Positions 49,408 through 61,610 of a DNA stretch of 64,000 nt are shown piece after piece (the first letter of the stretch is position 1; every line of letters begins with the position of its first letter). The notes beneath the pieces are model-generated. The model was not told the origin of the DNA. It saw only the letters and a program-made list of their open reading frames with translations, and did no database searches. Origin of the DNA: Prostheceraeus crozeri (lineage: Eukaryota > Platyhelminthes > Polycladida > Euryleptidae); NCBI GenBank assembly GCA_907163375.1, contig CAJQUW010007879.1, positions 1-64,000 on the forward strand, read 5' to 3'. A program made the translations under genes and the position numbers.

Positions 49408-49757
49408 TTGCCCAATGCTAAAAATGCACTTGGATTAATATGCAGCTTCACGATCAGTGACAAAAACCCTTTCAAAGCCTTCGAATCTGAAATTAGTGGA
49501 TAAAATGAGGATATTTGAATAAATGTGCATGTGCATGTAAATGTGTGTAAACTTACCAGACCAGCATCCTTACAAGACATTATTTTAATTTGTCTGTACG
49601 CCTTGAAATTGCCAATGCTGCCTTCCAGACTTTCTCCCAACCGTACAAGAATGCTTTCCATACGATAGGACCATGTGTCTGCATAAAGAGGTATTTGATA
49701 AAGAGACTTCTTCATTTTTGCGTATGTTTTAACCATGCTCGTAGCGTCGCAGAGTAG
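49408..49757 (-). CDS. Two exon-like pieces of an unknown minus-strand gene
   Basis: Piece A (49557-49757) follows the acceptor TTTCATTTCAG and ends at a GTAAGT donor. It encodes MVKTYAKMKKSLYQIP, YADTWSYRMESILVRLGESL. Piece B (49408-49486) follows TAATTTCAG and ends at GTAAGTG; it encodes SKALKGFLSLIVKLHINPSA. Joining at the strongest donor gives a frame change, so either a weaker donor is used or the gene is decayed. The family is unknown. Confidence 0.4.
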
Positions 49758-50574
49758 CTGAAATGAAATAGATTGGATTGATAAGACTCTTTGGATGTAT
49801 AAGTGCGAATTCTTAAAGTACTTAAGTTAATTTCCGAATGGCTGATTTTGTAAAGATGGCAAAAATGAATAAATTACAATCTATTGAATTTAAATCAAAC
49901 GTTTAAAAAGCGTTGTTGATCAACGGCGATTTAATTATACAATATAGGGCCATACAAAATAACATGTACCGTAATATGGGGTGACTTGGGACAGTGGGGG
50001 TGACTTGGGACAAAACTAAATAAGCCACTTCAAACTGATTTTTTGAAGAATTTCTTTCGCTTACAATAATTTACGAAAATGCATCAGAAAGCTTGCTGGA
50101 TTCCTTGCCACAAAATAATAGTTTAGAAACTTTTGCTTAATTTCATACTTCTAAAAATCGCAGTTTCATAACATGCAGAAAAATCTCTGTTGAAAAAATT
50201 TTTAAACTTTTGTCTGGTTCTATAGTAAGTTAGCAAAGTCATCTCTAATTCTTCATAGAATTGTGTCAGTATAAGCATGATAGTCTTGGAACTCATTTTT
50301 CATGGCTCTATGAAAGCTTTTTCCCTCTCAAAACTTCATTTTACTGCGATGCTCCGATCCTGAGTGTCCCAAGTCACCCCAAACCGTTCAACTATTTATT
50401 AAACTTCGTAACATTTGTCAGGAATTGTGTGTCACATCGACTCAAAACTGATAAAAGAAATTCTTCTATAGCTGAATTATTCTTGACAAAGTGATTCAAA
50501 TGACTATTTCAAATTACATTAATAGGAATAATAGGCCTACTGTACTAAACGGACGCGGAACAAAATGCATGAAT

Positions 50575-50640
50575 TTCCCGGGATTCGAACCTTGCACGTT
50601 GTGGTTATAGCCAGCCTTCATCCACTATGCTGGCTTCTCT
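50575..50640 (-). mobile_element. tRNA-derived SINE head
   Basis: The minus strand has a B box (GGTTCGAATCC) in a T-arm-like stem, and about 45 bases upstream an A-box-like AGCATAGTGGATGAAGG, the spacing of a pol III promoter. Anticodon and acceptor arms do not fold into a functional tRNA. No clear SINE tail is seen. Confidence 0.4.
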
Positions 50641-50727
50641 TAATGACGACTCAAATGAAGTACATGTAACTGAGAGAAGTACATGAAACTCTAAGTTATT
50701 GAATTTGATGGCCGAGGCTCAGCTAAT

Positions 50728-51195
50728 TTGCAGATAGGCGTGGTTCGGAACGACCGGAATATATCCACTAAACAAAAAGTCCTCGACATGCTACCACCCG
50801 AAGCGAATGATGAATTCAGCAGCATTGATCTGTCAGACAGTCTTGCGATGTTGAATTTCTTCAAGACATACGATACCGCGGTGGAAACAATCGTCACGTG
50901 CAGAAGAGATCCAAGTTGCAAGTTAAGTCGGAGTCGTGTCACAGCGAATTTTTCAGACAGTGAAGAAAGCTCAGGCGAAGATGTCGACACTAGTGACGCT
51001 GAGGTTGATGATCTAGAAAGACTAGTTAACACTTATCGGAACCTGATGAACCGTGATGAACCAACAATAAAAATTTCACATGAATTGAAAGACATCAATA
51101 AAAAGGCATGTGGCTTCTGGTTGCGCTACAGACGGCATCGGGGAACAAAAAGAAGTTCATCGGAAAGGTCGTCGGTCAGAATGACATTTTTGTGA
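50728..51195 (+). CDS. Unknown protein frame inside the TACCGTAA transposon
   Basis: A 155-codon frame encodes KQKVLDMLPPEANDEFSSID, an acidic Ser-rich middle (SDSEESSGEDVDTSDAEVDD) and a basic end. Composition is that of a real protein, perhaps the C-terminal acidic tail of a transposase exon, but no domain is recognisable. It lies fully within the terminal repeats of this transposon. Confidence 0.4.
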   Translation: MQIGVVRNDRNISTKQKVLDMLPPEANDEFSSIDLSDSLAMLNFFKTYDTAVETIVTCRRDPSCKLSRSRVTANFSDSEESSGEDVDTSDAEVDDLERLVNTYRNLMNRDEPTIKISHELKDINKKACGFWLRYRRHRGTKRSSSERSSVRMTFL

Positions 51196-52244
51196 ACCTA
51201 CGCATATGTCAGCACATACTTTGAGTGGCCAAGCAGCAGACCTGATGAATCGGATGTGCTGTGCTCAGAAATTCTACAGAGCTTGTGCGAGCCACGTACC
51301 ACACGCCGGGGATTGTTTGAATGTAGTGAAATTAATAGGTGTACAACCGTTGGGAACAGCTAGGCTTGACTGACTAGATCGCATAGTGACATTTTTTATT
51401 ATGCCGTACTACAACATTGTTTTTTGCATGCACGTGTTTTTTAATTCCATTTCATAGAACATTTACAATAGATTTTATTGTTCCATATTGACCCTTCATG
51501 GGTTGATTTGGGTCGACCACTGAAATTGTTTTGTCTTGACTTTAAATAATTTGGGGTTCATTTCAAGAGTTTTAAGATATTAAGCGAAGGTATCTGCACA
51601 TGTGGGAAGCGAATGCCACTCAGTTTGCAAGGTGTCCCAAGTCACCCCACCACGGGGTGACTTGGGACAGCACATATTTTCGAAAATACATGTACAAGAA
51701 CATGACGATGGAATCCGCTACACCTACAAATTTATTCCTCTTAGCCATTCGCATAAATGTGGCTATTCAGGAGTTTTAAAAATTCAATCGTTTTCTCGAA
51801 ATTTCAAAAAAAGTGTTAAAATTGTCCCAAGTCACCCCATTTTACGGTAACTATAAAATAAAACTTCAACATAGTAACAATTCTTCGCTAGGTAAAAGTA
51901 CTCGGTACTTTTGCAATCATGATTTATGATAATTCTCACTTTTTCAGGCTCACGTGTACCCTCTAATCCTATCAAAAAATTGGATTAAGTTTACCATATG
52001 CTAATTGCTAATGAATTAGACAATTTTCTTTCTCAATTTCTCAATTTAATTTTTATATTCTTAATTCTTGAATTTTCTTTTGGAATATCTGTCTCTTACG
52101 TGGATGCGATTAATGAAGCGCAACTTCTTTCCTACGTAGCTAGGTGACATGATTAATTATTCTTTCACAAAAATATATTAATCGGTTATATTAATGTAAA
52201 GCTAGCAGAAGGATGAGTATATTGAGCGGGTCTTCTTTGTATAT

Positions 52245-52630
52245 TCACCCCAAATACAAACGTCTCTGTAGCGGCTATTTAACTGAACCGATTGCCACGA
52301 AATTTAAGGCACAGGTAAGTGGCGTATTATTCGTACGTTATTCGGTTATTATTCATGTTTATCCAAACATGTACGAGTCCAACACTGAGCGATGAGTTCC
52401 AAATTGTTTTCGATTGCGACGCTTTGCCTGATTCCACAATAATTCTACCGGTTGTGTAGGAGAAACAATGTCACGTGACTCACCTTAGCGACTAACAAAC
52501 ATACACACACCTTATCGAACATTAGGAACGTATATACTCAGATAATGCGCTCACTTGTACCTGTACTTCAAATTTCGTGGCAATTGTCTCAGTTAAACAG
52601 TTTCTACAGACGTACACGTATATATTTGTG
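52245..52630. repeat. Imperfect inverted repeat, about 65-bp arms
   Basis: Left arm 52245-52320 and right arm about 52550-52630 share GTTTAACTGA-like, ATTGCCACGAAATTT and ACAGGTA words in inverted order. It is probably a small non-autonomous element. Confidence 0.6.
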
Positions 52631-53547
52631 GATCCATTAACATTTTTGTGGATCTATTAAGCATCGATTAGTGAAGCGTGTGTCATATTGGATATCTTCG
52701 ATGACATTTGGTGGGAGATAGCATTTGTTGATTGATTTAAATTTTTAGAAGATAGATGAGATAAAATCAGACAATAAAGTTATTGACGAATTCTAGCATG
52801 AAACAGACAGTATAAGATAGACTAAAGAAGACGGGTACTATGCGCCGAAGGTCCTGTCTGGCTTTACGCTTCCTCAATTATGATCTGCACCCTATTCTTC
52901 TGATTCATATTTCATGGAAGGCCTGACTTTCCTTTCCTCAATGACTGCAATCCCTTGTAGACTGCATGCAACAAAGGAACTTTTGGTACTTCTATTCTTC
53001 CCCCCACATTTTCAAATTTTTCCAAATTCATCAAATTTCATCAAGTCAGATTGGATTTAGAATAGACTTGATCTGCTCTCTGAGTGACACCAGCACAGCA
53101 CCACTCACAAGTCTTACTTGAAGTCCAGGATGAAGGATTGGTCCCCTGGATGCTCAGCTAGAATACAAGATACAGCTGTGAAATATTGATCACGAACTTC
53201 GTGTTATTGCTGTCTACAGTAAGCAACAAAGCAAATGCTGTGAATTTTCTGCAAACCAGAGGAATTTCACACACTCATAGCGTCTGTGCGACGGTAGTGA
53301 GACTGCTCTTGCGAGCAAGAGAAGATCGCTGATGATGCAACTCTCGCGGGTGTTAACAACAAAAATGTGGGGGAAAGAGAATTACCGAACTTTTTAATAT
53401 GATATTCAGGATGGCAAACAAAATAGTGAAAATACACATGCCTCATTGTGAAATTTCATGACTTAATTTAGCTTTCTAGTTTGATTCACTTAGAAATCAG
53501 TCTCAGACTGCATTATGTAAAAAATGCCTTGACCATGCATTATGAAA

Positions 53548-53715
53548 GGTAAGAAGATCTGGAATAGGCCAAGTGTTTAATAGAAAAACACAAAAATACA
53601 AAGGGAGTATACTCCCTGATCATATTGACCGGTGGTCAAAGAAATACGTATCGTAGTTTTTTGTATTTTTGTATTTTTCTAATAAGCACTTGGCCTATTC
53701 CCAAATCTTCTTACC
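53548..53715. mobile_element. 168-bp palindromic MITE
   Basis: The ends start GGTAAGAAGAT and read inward in inverted form with GGAATAGGCCAAGTG, giving arms of about 55 bp around a short centre. No coding capacity. TSDs are unclear. Confidence 0.75.
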
Positions 53716-54962
53716 TAACAGACTGCGATGACTAAAATTATACTTCCATTGCTATGAGGACACAAAATAATGTATAAAAATAGTTTGGCTATATCACAAA
53801 TTGCGTCTTACTTTACTTGCCGAGTAACTGAACAGCGCGAAATTGGCCTGCCTCTCTTGGTTTTCTCTGTCTGCCCCTGCGCTTTGTCTCTTCTCCTTCA
53901 ATCGCACTCACTTCCACAATAAAGATGCAGCTAAAACTGTACTCGAGAAAGGCTTTACACCAGTTGACTTGCGTGTAAGACAATACCACTAAGGTCATTC
54001 TTCCTTAACACCTTTGTCGCTTACTGCAGCGATAATTTATTGCAAGGTCAATATTTAGAAGCGATACGTGTCTGCAAGGATTGGGTATCTGTTTACTTTT
54101 GATTTATAATGACATCCTCCTTCGGCATCAGCGCACATGCAGGTCACTGTCCAATTTCCGATGAGCTAGTGAGTAACTTGTTGCCAGTAACATGCACTAC
54201 CGAATAAAACAGCTGACTTGAACAATCAGCATCACTTAAAACTCTACCTAACTGATGTAATTTGAAATGTATAGCTACGCAAGTATAGTGCACAATTCAT
54301 GATCAGAGCGACCAAGATCGCATCCGAGGATCCACAATTAGCGATCTGTAATTTTTAGCCGCTTACACAGCATAATCCTGACATTTTACTCGATCAACTA
54401 ATGAGACAAAAACAACCTCTTTCCTTCCTCCATTCCTCCATATATATATGCACCAGATCACGTATGCAGAATGGATGGGAATAGGTCATTGATAGTGTTG
54501 TATAAACCATGGATCTGATTTCTTGCCGAAGCATCTACCTATAGGTATACCTTCCCATTGTAGAAATATATTCAGCCAAATGTATCAATACACTATGTGC
54601 ATTCCGCAATTCTGTATGACGTACAGGACAGACAACCATTATAAGCGTTGATCCTTCCTTGAAAGTGTTATGCTTTTCAAACATCAGTGAAATGATTTAA
54701 TATATAAACAAATATACCATGTGATAAGATTATACAAGATAATTTCTGCTATAAGGCAAAATATCCATTAAATTATCTTTAATCACATTTATATACCCAG
54801 GTGATATATTTTTTCAATAAGTCTGCAAGGGGATGACACTTAATAAAAAATGACATTTTCGCACATATTTGAGGGTAGTGCCTTCTATTATGTGAGAAAA
54901 CCAGCGAAAATAGATTTTCGCACATACTTTTTAGCCTTTTATACACCTTAGAATTTACAGTG

Positions 54963-57362
54963 TGGACAAGATCAGAGCTTCATGTGTTTGATATCAACTC
55001 TTACGTACCATCCAATGAAATCGAATGCCTTTTTATGTGCATCGGGTATCAAAGATTTAGTGCAATACTTTTATCTCTGTACTTCCCTCATGGTGGATCT
55101 CTCAGTGGCTTTCGGCAAGCGGAACTTTGTGAATATGTTTCATCTGTGTTGGACGATTATCTTGGTAAATATCCATCGGCGAAAGTTATAATTTGTGGAG
55201 ATTTTAACCATGTCGGTTGTGGTTCATTTGAAATTAACTTCAACGTCAAGGATATTGTGGTTCAACCTACACGTGGGAAGGCTGCCTTAGATAAAGTCTT
55301 CGTCAGCGAGGAAATGGTTTCATCATATAACAGCGCCCTTGTGCTCCCTCCTTTTGGTGAAAGTGACCATAGTGTTGTACTTCTAAGACCCCGTGATGGA
55401 CTCACCTATCCAACTGCTGTTCGTCCTGTGTTTGATCTTCGTGAATCAAAGTTAAAGAGAGCATTCGACTTTCTTAGCAGCATATCATGGAGAGATGTTC
55501 TAAGCAATGATGAGGATATCAATTGCCTTTGTGATCGCTTCTACCATTTTCTGCAGATTGCTTTGACTTACATTCCCGTTGATTTCATAAGCCGAGGTAA
55601 AAATGATAAACCATGGATGACAACCACGATCAACGTGCTTATCAATAAGCGATATCTAGCTTATAGATCGCGTAATTGGACATTGTTTATTCACTATAAA
55701 GATAAAGTAAGACAAGAAATAATGAATGCAAAGAAAACGTGGGGTGAAAGCATGAGAAAGAAAGGTTGCTCTATTTGGGACATCTATAAATCGGTGACAA
55801 ATGACTCGAGGAATAAAAATTGGTTACCAAGTGCATATCCGTCGAAAAGTGTTCCTGATTTACTGGACACTTTGAATCAACTTTATGCTGCGAACTTTAC
55901 TTCAAGCGACAATGTTTGTAATGATCTGCCTTGTTATACGGTACCATTTCAATTTACGGTTCCTGAGGTTTGCTTGTTATTGCAAAATATCAATCCAAAG
56001 AAAGCTACCGGATCTGATTCAATTCCCACGATCTTGTGGTCGAAACTTGCTATTTACCTTTGTGAGCCCCTTTGTGTGCTGTTCAATCGCTGTCTTGAAT
56101 CTGCTAACATGCCTGACATGTGGAAGTTGGCGAATATCTTGCCTATACCTAAGTCATATCCTGTAAATCTCAATAATACAAGACCGATATCTTTACTACC
56201 TATTCCGGAAAGAATACTAGAGCAAAGTGTCCTTCAGAGATACAAAAATGAGATTAATAGATTCTACAATTCATCGCAATACGGATACCGCACAAAAAGT
56301 TCTACTGCCTGCGTATTGCTTGACCTTGAGAATTTTGTTGCTAAGCAGCTTGACGATAGCAAAGTCAAATGTATTCAAATGCTGTCAATCGACTTGGAAA
56401 AAGGCTTCGATAAGGTGTCACATAAATTGCTTACTGACAAGATGATTGAGAAGAATATTGACGCATTTTTCACAGTCTTTGTGCACAATTTTTTGTCTGG
56501 TAGACGTCAGAGAGTGAGATGGATTGACGAAGTCAGCTCAATGAAATGTGTAAGCAGTGGAATTCCTCAGGGGTCATCGCTCGGTCCGCTTTTGTTTGGG
56601 TTCTACGTCGCAGACTTACATTCCTGTGTGACTACATCTGGTAATAAGCTGCTTTTGAGTTATGCCGACGACTTTACGTTATGCGCCGCCATAACAGACG
56701 ATCTTACTTGTAGTCCCCTTTCATCTGCGATATCTGATATACAGAAATGGTGTGAAAGGCACAAAATGTCAATCAAGCGTGAAAAATGCATGCAAATGTT
56801 TATATCCTCTGACGGAAATTATTTGGATTCTTCAATGATGTTGCCAAATGTTCAACTTAGTGACTCCATCCGAATTTAAGGTGTGACAGTTGATCAAAAA
56901 TTGAGCTGGGAGTTTCACACCAACATTATATGTAAGAAGGCTTCCTGCAGGATCTACACTCTTCGCCAGCTAAAACCTTTCATGAATGTGACGCAATTGT
57001 GTGATATATATCATTCATGTATTCGCAGCATCTTGGAATATTGTGCACCTTTATTTACAAGCCTAGCTGCTCGGGATGTTCAAAAAATGGAGAAAGTACA
57101 ATCGCGTTGCCACAAAATAATATGTGGATCATCCTTGTGCCAGTGTTCTGCGTTCATTCCATTGGAGTACAGGCGAGCTGTGCAGGGTTTTCGGTTGTTC
57201 AGCACCTTGGTTGAGGATCCTTCACATCCTCTTCATCACATGTCCCCATCCGTCCTATCATACTCGGGAAAATTTTCGATTCCGTTGTGCAGAACAGTTC
57301 GTCGTAGCAAATCATTCATTGTATCCATGGCTAAACTAGCAAACAGTGGTTTTCGTGTTTAA
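54963..57362 (+). pseudogene. LINE ORF2 (APE endonuclease and reverse transcriptase), CR1/L2-like
   Basis: This continues the endonuclease interrupted at 46638. It has LSLYFPHGG, VIICGDFNHVG and GESDHSVVLL (endonuclease end), then NPKKATGSDSIPT, NTRPISLLPIPERILE, QYGYRTKSST, IDLEKGFDKVSHKLL, GIPQGSSLGPLLF and SYADDFTL (RT motifs), and the usual C-terminal region with GVTVDQKLSWEFH. One in-frame TAA at 56877-56879 splits the frame just before GVTVD, where a Leu or similar codon is expected. Without that stop and the insertion it would read through, so the copy is relatively young. Like other LINEs it copied its RNA at a nicked target. Confidence 0.88.
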
Positions 57363-57560
57363 GTTCTTATTTCAAGTTACATATGAACCGACCCCAACTG
57401 ACAAGTCTTTTGTATGACTAGCTTTTCTGGTGTTATTTCTTTTGTTCCTTGTTACTTTGTATTGATCGACTTACTTCATTGTGTAATTTTAGTCAGCCTC
57501 ACGATTTTCATTATTGAGGCGTATGATCAATAAAACGTTATTATTATTATTATTATTAAA
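57363..57560 (+). mobile_element. LINE 3' UTR and TTA-repeat tail
   Basis: A short 3' UTR with GATCAATAAAACG leads into a TTATTATTA run ending near 57560. The minus-strand LINE relic at 45312 has the same tail type. Confidence 0.7.
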
Positions 57561-57574
57561 ATAATAAACGTCGG

Positions 57575-57735
57575 TTGTGCCTCACCCGAAGTGACAGTTG
57601 TGCCTCACAAGTGACAGTTGTGCCTCACTTGTGAAATAAAAAGTGACAATTGTGCCTCAAAAGCGCGAATGTGCCTCACAAACGCGGTTGTGCCTCAATC
57701 GATAATAATAATTATAATGCAGCAGTTGTGCCTCA
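57575..57735. repeat. Seven spaced copies of TTGTGCCTCA
   Basis: The 10-mer starts at 57575, 57598, 57618, 57650, 57669 (one base different), 57688 and 57726. Distances vary from 19 to 38 bases, so it is not a simple tandem array; several copies share CAGTTGTGCCTCA or GTGACAG next to them. Confidence 0.85.
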
Positions 57736-58511
57736 TGATACCAAAATGATGCGTTTACTCATTTTAAACTGTATCCCTGCCAATTATATTTATCATACTG
57801 CATTTCCAAGGGGGAAGCACTGTATTTTAAAAATTTTGAAATGGTTAGGTAGGAATATTTTCCGAAAATCACTTCTTACACGATTTTGAAAATCGATTTT
57901 CTTCAGAATTTCACATGTACATGGGGACTCGGTCTTACGCACGCATGCTTCATTTGCGCACGACGATTACTCAAACTGAATTGAAGATTACTCGTGCGTG
58001 ATTGTCTGTGCGTAATGAGGGGTCTTTATCACTCCTCGCCAATCAATAGCTCCTCGACCTATCGAATGAAGAGGAGAGGGACTTCGGGTGTGATTAGACT
58101 AGCGTTTATCGCAGTGACAGAATGCACGCGTGTTGACAACTTCTGCTATCGAACTCGATCACCTCAAGAATGTGAGTGTGCATGAACGGAGACAAACCGA
58201 CCGAGGGGCAGATTAACGGCCTTCTCCATGACCATTATACTGAACATCATAGAAACAGGAGAGCCCAACGATCGCGCTGTATCCAGATCTCTCATTTGCT
58301 GTCAAAAATGTAACGATCATTGTTTAATTCAAGAAATTACCTAACCAATGTCGAAAAGCATACATGGTAAACATGACTATTCTAAGGGTAGTAAAACTGA
58401 AATTATGTTCTCAATCATTAATTTCATGCAATTCATCGGATCACAATTAGGCCTAATCAAAGATACGGCATTTCACTGTAATTTCGTGTAAAGTAAAAAG
58501 AGCACATGACT

Positions 58512-58729
58512 AATGATACATTTTCTGAAAGCTCTCGGTCAATAAAATCCAAGCATAAATATTTCTACTTGATCAGAGACACATGCATAGACCAAATACA
58601 TGTACATGCAACATGTGCGCTTACTCAGAATTGTATTTACGCGATCAGATTATGAAAATATGACAAATGATACATTTTCTGAAAGCTCTCGGTCAATAAA
58701 ATCCAAACATCAATGTTTCCACTTGATCA
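58512..58729. repeat. Direct repeat pair, 64-bp copies
   Basis: AATGATACATTTTCTGAAAG starts at 58512 and 58666, and both copies end at GATCA with a few differences. The period is 154 bases. Confidence 0.85.
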
Positions 58730-59334
58730 TGCGATATGTGCTCGCAGCACTCCCTTCATCTCACCGGGGCACTGCGAGTATGCATCTGAGTGATCTGTCT
58801 TTTGGCCCGGGATAATGAAAAAACATTCAAGCAAAGTGGGGTGCATGCATGTTGGTGCTGCCAAACTGCACCGTCAAAACCTCAAATGCCACCCAGCACC
58901 CACCGCCCCTTCATGTCAGAGTATCTGCGTTTCAGCAGTTGGTCATGGACTGCATTCGGCTGATAGTTAAACTTGCGGAGTATCTTCTGACTTTTACTCA
59001 AATTGGGTTGGCACCCACGCCGGGAGTTGAGGATCAGCAACCTTGACGTTTGTAATGATAAAGGAATTTACTGACAGCGGATTTCCAGAACCATAGTATG
59101 ACCTATGTTTTGTGGCATATATTGCACAACGGAATATATCAGGCGATTGAGAGCAACGTTCTCACCGCAGCATGCTGAAACTTACGCTTCAACTAAGATG
59201 CTGCATATACCACTATGCGCACCGATAGAATTCATGTTGGACAGCATCTTTTGCCACATCGAAATTTCACTATGTTTGTAATAGGCTATTTAGGTCGGTC
59301 AGTTATTGCATCTTCCAAAATCTCTGTAGCGCTG

Positions 59335-59400
59335 AGAAAGGAGATTCGAACTCCTGATGCTTAAAGACTGACACGACACTAATGGCTTTCATTATGTTTT
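59335..59400 (-). other. tRNA-like T-arm, possible SINE remnant
   Basis: On the minus strand AGGAG-TTCGAAT-CTCCT forms a perfect 5-bp stem with a 7-base loop, as in a T-arm with a B box. No convincing A box or full cloverleaf was found. Confidence 0.25.
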
Positions 59401-61610
59401 GAATGATAATTTATGTTGATTTATGCATGAAAGATTAAACTTGGTTGAAGTAAATTATTTTTGCGTACTCGACCAAATATTCCTGCGCCTTACATCAACG
59501 AAACATAATTAGGTACTAATTATGATTATCTTTATTATTATTACTGATTAGTGGCTAATTATCAAGATACAATACTTAGCTTACATAGCGAAACGGACAG
59601 AGAATGAAGGGATACGGACACAGAATCGTAAAAGAATTCTGAAAACATGAATATTTTCAAAAATCGGCCGTCCTAAAGTTTTGCGCTTTTTGATAATGGG
59701 GTTTAATTGAAGCAAACAAACGGAATCTTTTCGAAAATTACCTTGTATTAGTTACATAAGTTACGTACGAATGTTTTCATCAACTCAATACTCCCCGTGA
59801 AGTCATCAGGCTGTCACGTATATTTTATTTCCTTTGGATCAAATAATAGAGGATCGTATTTTTCTCGAAACATGATGCGCTGTTCCTCTATAAAAATTCC
59901 TTAGAGGTCTTCAATTGTTGTAGAATTTCTTTGGATTATATTTTCCTTCAAAGTGTCAGATATATTCGATAACAGATATACCGATAGATCAAGTATAGTC
60001 AATTGGTTGTGGTTGAAAAAAGTAAGTAGGCCTATAGTTTTTTCTCCAAAAATCTCCTTGAGTCTACATGCAATTCAGTGCACCAGATGTCCAGCTATTA
60101 GGAAATACACATTCTTCGTATGAGTATGTGGCAGGACGACACCAATACTCAGACAAATTCTCAAAAATCAACTCTTACATTACACAATTTCCTGGAACCC
60201 ACTTCATTGATAACGCTTCTAATCATTACGTATGATGGTATATTGTTCTAAGTGTGAATATTTCTTGCTTTCAACTTACTATCAATGTAACATGAAAATG
60301 CCGGTTCATATTGAGGTTTAGCAATTATTTATCAAACAAAACGATTTTTCTCAATCTGCTGCAGATAATTTCTGACGATACCGTTCAAACTGATTTCTAC
60401 GCGCATGGGGGGACCTCATATGAAGTAGGCCTACGGTTTCTGAATGATACCAAGTCTGTTTAATCTGCATCTTCTTTTGATCAAAAAATGACTTCATTGT
60501 GAAAGATGAAATTGCTAAATTTTTATTCATAGTTGTACGTTTAATTTGTACTTTAAAATTATGAGAAAATTAACGTTAGACGAAACGAAATTGACGAAGG
60601 TGATACCCATGCAGCGAGGATCACTTAAATATGAACTGATAGACAATTGGGCGATATTTTCACTGATGGAAACAATGAAAATATAAAAATTGATCAATAA
60701 GCTTGACAAGACACAAGAATATATCTACACATAAGTTTCTTTGGTGCTTACATGTACGTGCTATATTTGGAGATATCACTTCGGATTCTTTTGGTTCCCC
60801 AGTGCTCCGGTTTGTGGTGATCAATGGTTTCTCTGAAATATTTAGGTGGAATTTAATGATAATGAGATTTTCGATTCATTAATTCTTACCTGAACTGCCT
60901 TGCTGTCTTTGTTCATCTTCATCGAGATCATTAACTGAAATACAGTGAATCCCGTTTACGTATGTACTTTCAAAACGGGACATTCAAAATTCGTGCCTTA
61001 CAACTCAGAGCGAACGAAAAACTACCACAGCAATCAAAACAGAACAAAGAGAAAAACTCAAGAGAGAAATACTCATAAAAACGAATAAATGCATAAAGAC
61101 AAACACAAGCATTGCAACTTACTGATAGCCATCCATGATCTATGTACATTGACTAAATGTATGAAATTCATGAACATGATTGAACAGAAACAAAAATTAA
61201 TAAGAATGAAAGGTAACGAGCGATACAGCGATATTTTGTCATCTGATCATCGCTAATGAACGGTAACCGGCGGATTTAACAATCATTTTAGCAACCGTTG
61301 ACATAAAAATTCGATCAAAATTAAACTAACAGCTTTTACATTTACTACATTTTTGAAGTATCTTACATCAAAAGTTGTCTTTAATACTTAAACGTGATAG
61401 AATAAATATATTATGAAGACAAATGCTTAAAATTACGACAATAGATAATAATTCTCGCATAACACTTCACTCAATAATTAAGGATGGGCGGGATCACCCA
61501 TGTTTACATGTACAGTCTGATTGGCAATCGATGATGGTCCCTACACCCTTAAGTAATAGTTGTCGGACGAGTCCTTTTGACGAGACCGAAGGTCGAGTCA
61601 AACGGATAAG

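Larger units (their letters stand above)
49967..51849. mobile_element. DNA transposon with TACCGTAA ends and GGGGTGACTTGGGAC repeats
   Basis: The left end TACCGTAATATGGGGTGACT at 49967 is matched in inverted form by the right end (...ACCCCATTTTACGGTA) at 51849, about 27 bp in all. Further copies of GGGGTGACTTGGGAC lie just inside the left end (near 49998), near 50360 and as a head-to-head pair near 51632-51675. If TA is the target duplication, it would be a TA-specific family. It is nested in the CACTA-like element. Confidence 0.65.
46639..54962. mobile_element. CACTA/EnSpm-like DNA transposon (8.3 kb) nested in the LINE
   Basis: The ends are inverted: CACTGTAAAT at 46639 and ATTTACAGTG ending at 54962, with a further TAAGG match inside. 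GCGAAAAT and its complement recur near both ends (about 46668, 46726, 46755; 54853, 54903, 54916), like the subterminal repeats of CACTA elements. TG duplicates flank it (46637-46638 and 54963-54964). Removing the insert makes the LINE endonuclease frame run on (GIVV then WTRSEL), which proves the insertion point. No clear transposase is seen; only exon-like pieces remain. Class assignment rests on ends only. Confidence 0.75.
57736..61610. other. Intergenic, no gene seen
   Basis: Only short frames occur. It contains a 64-bp direct repeat pair (58512 and 58666) and a tRNA-like T-arm at 59339. The last eight bases (61603-61610) are the left hAT target copy. Confidence 0.5.
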
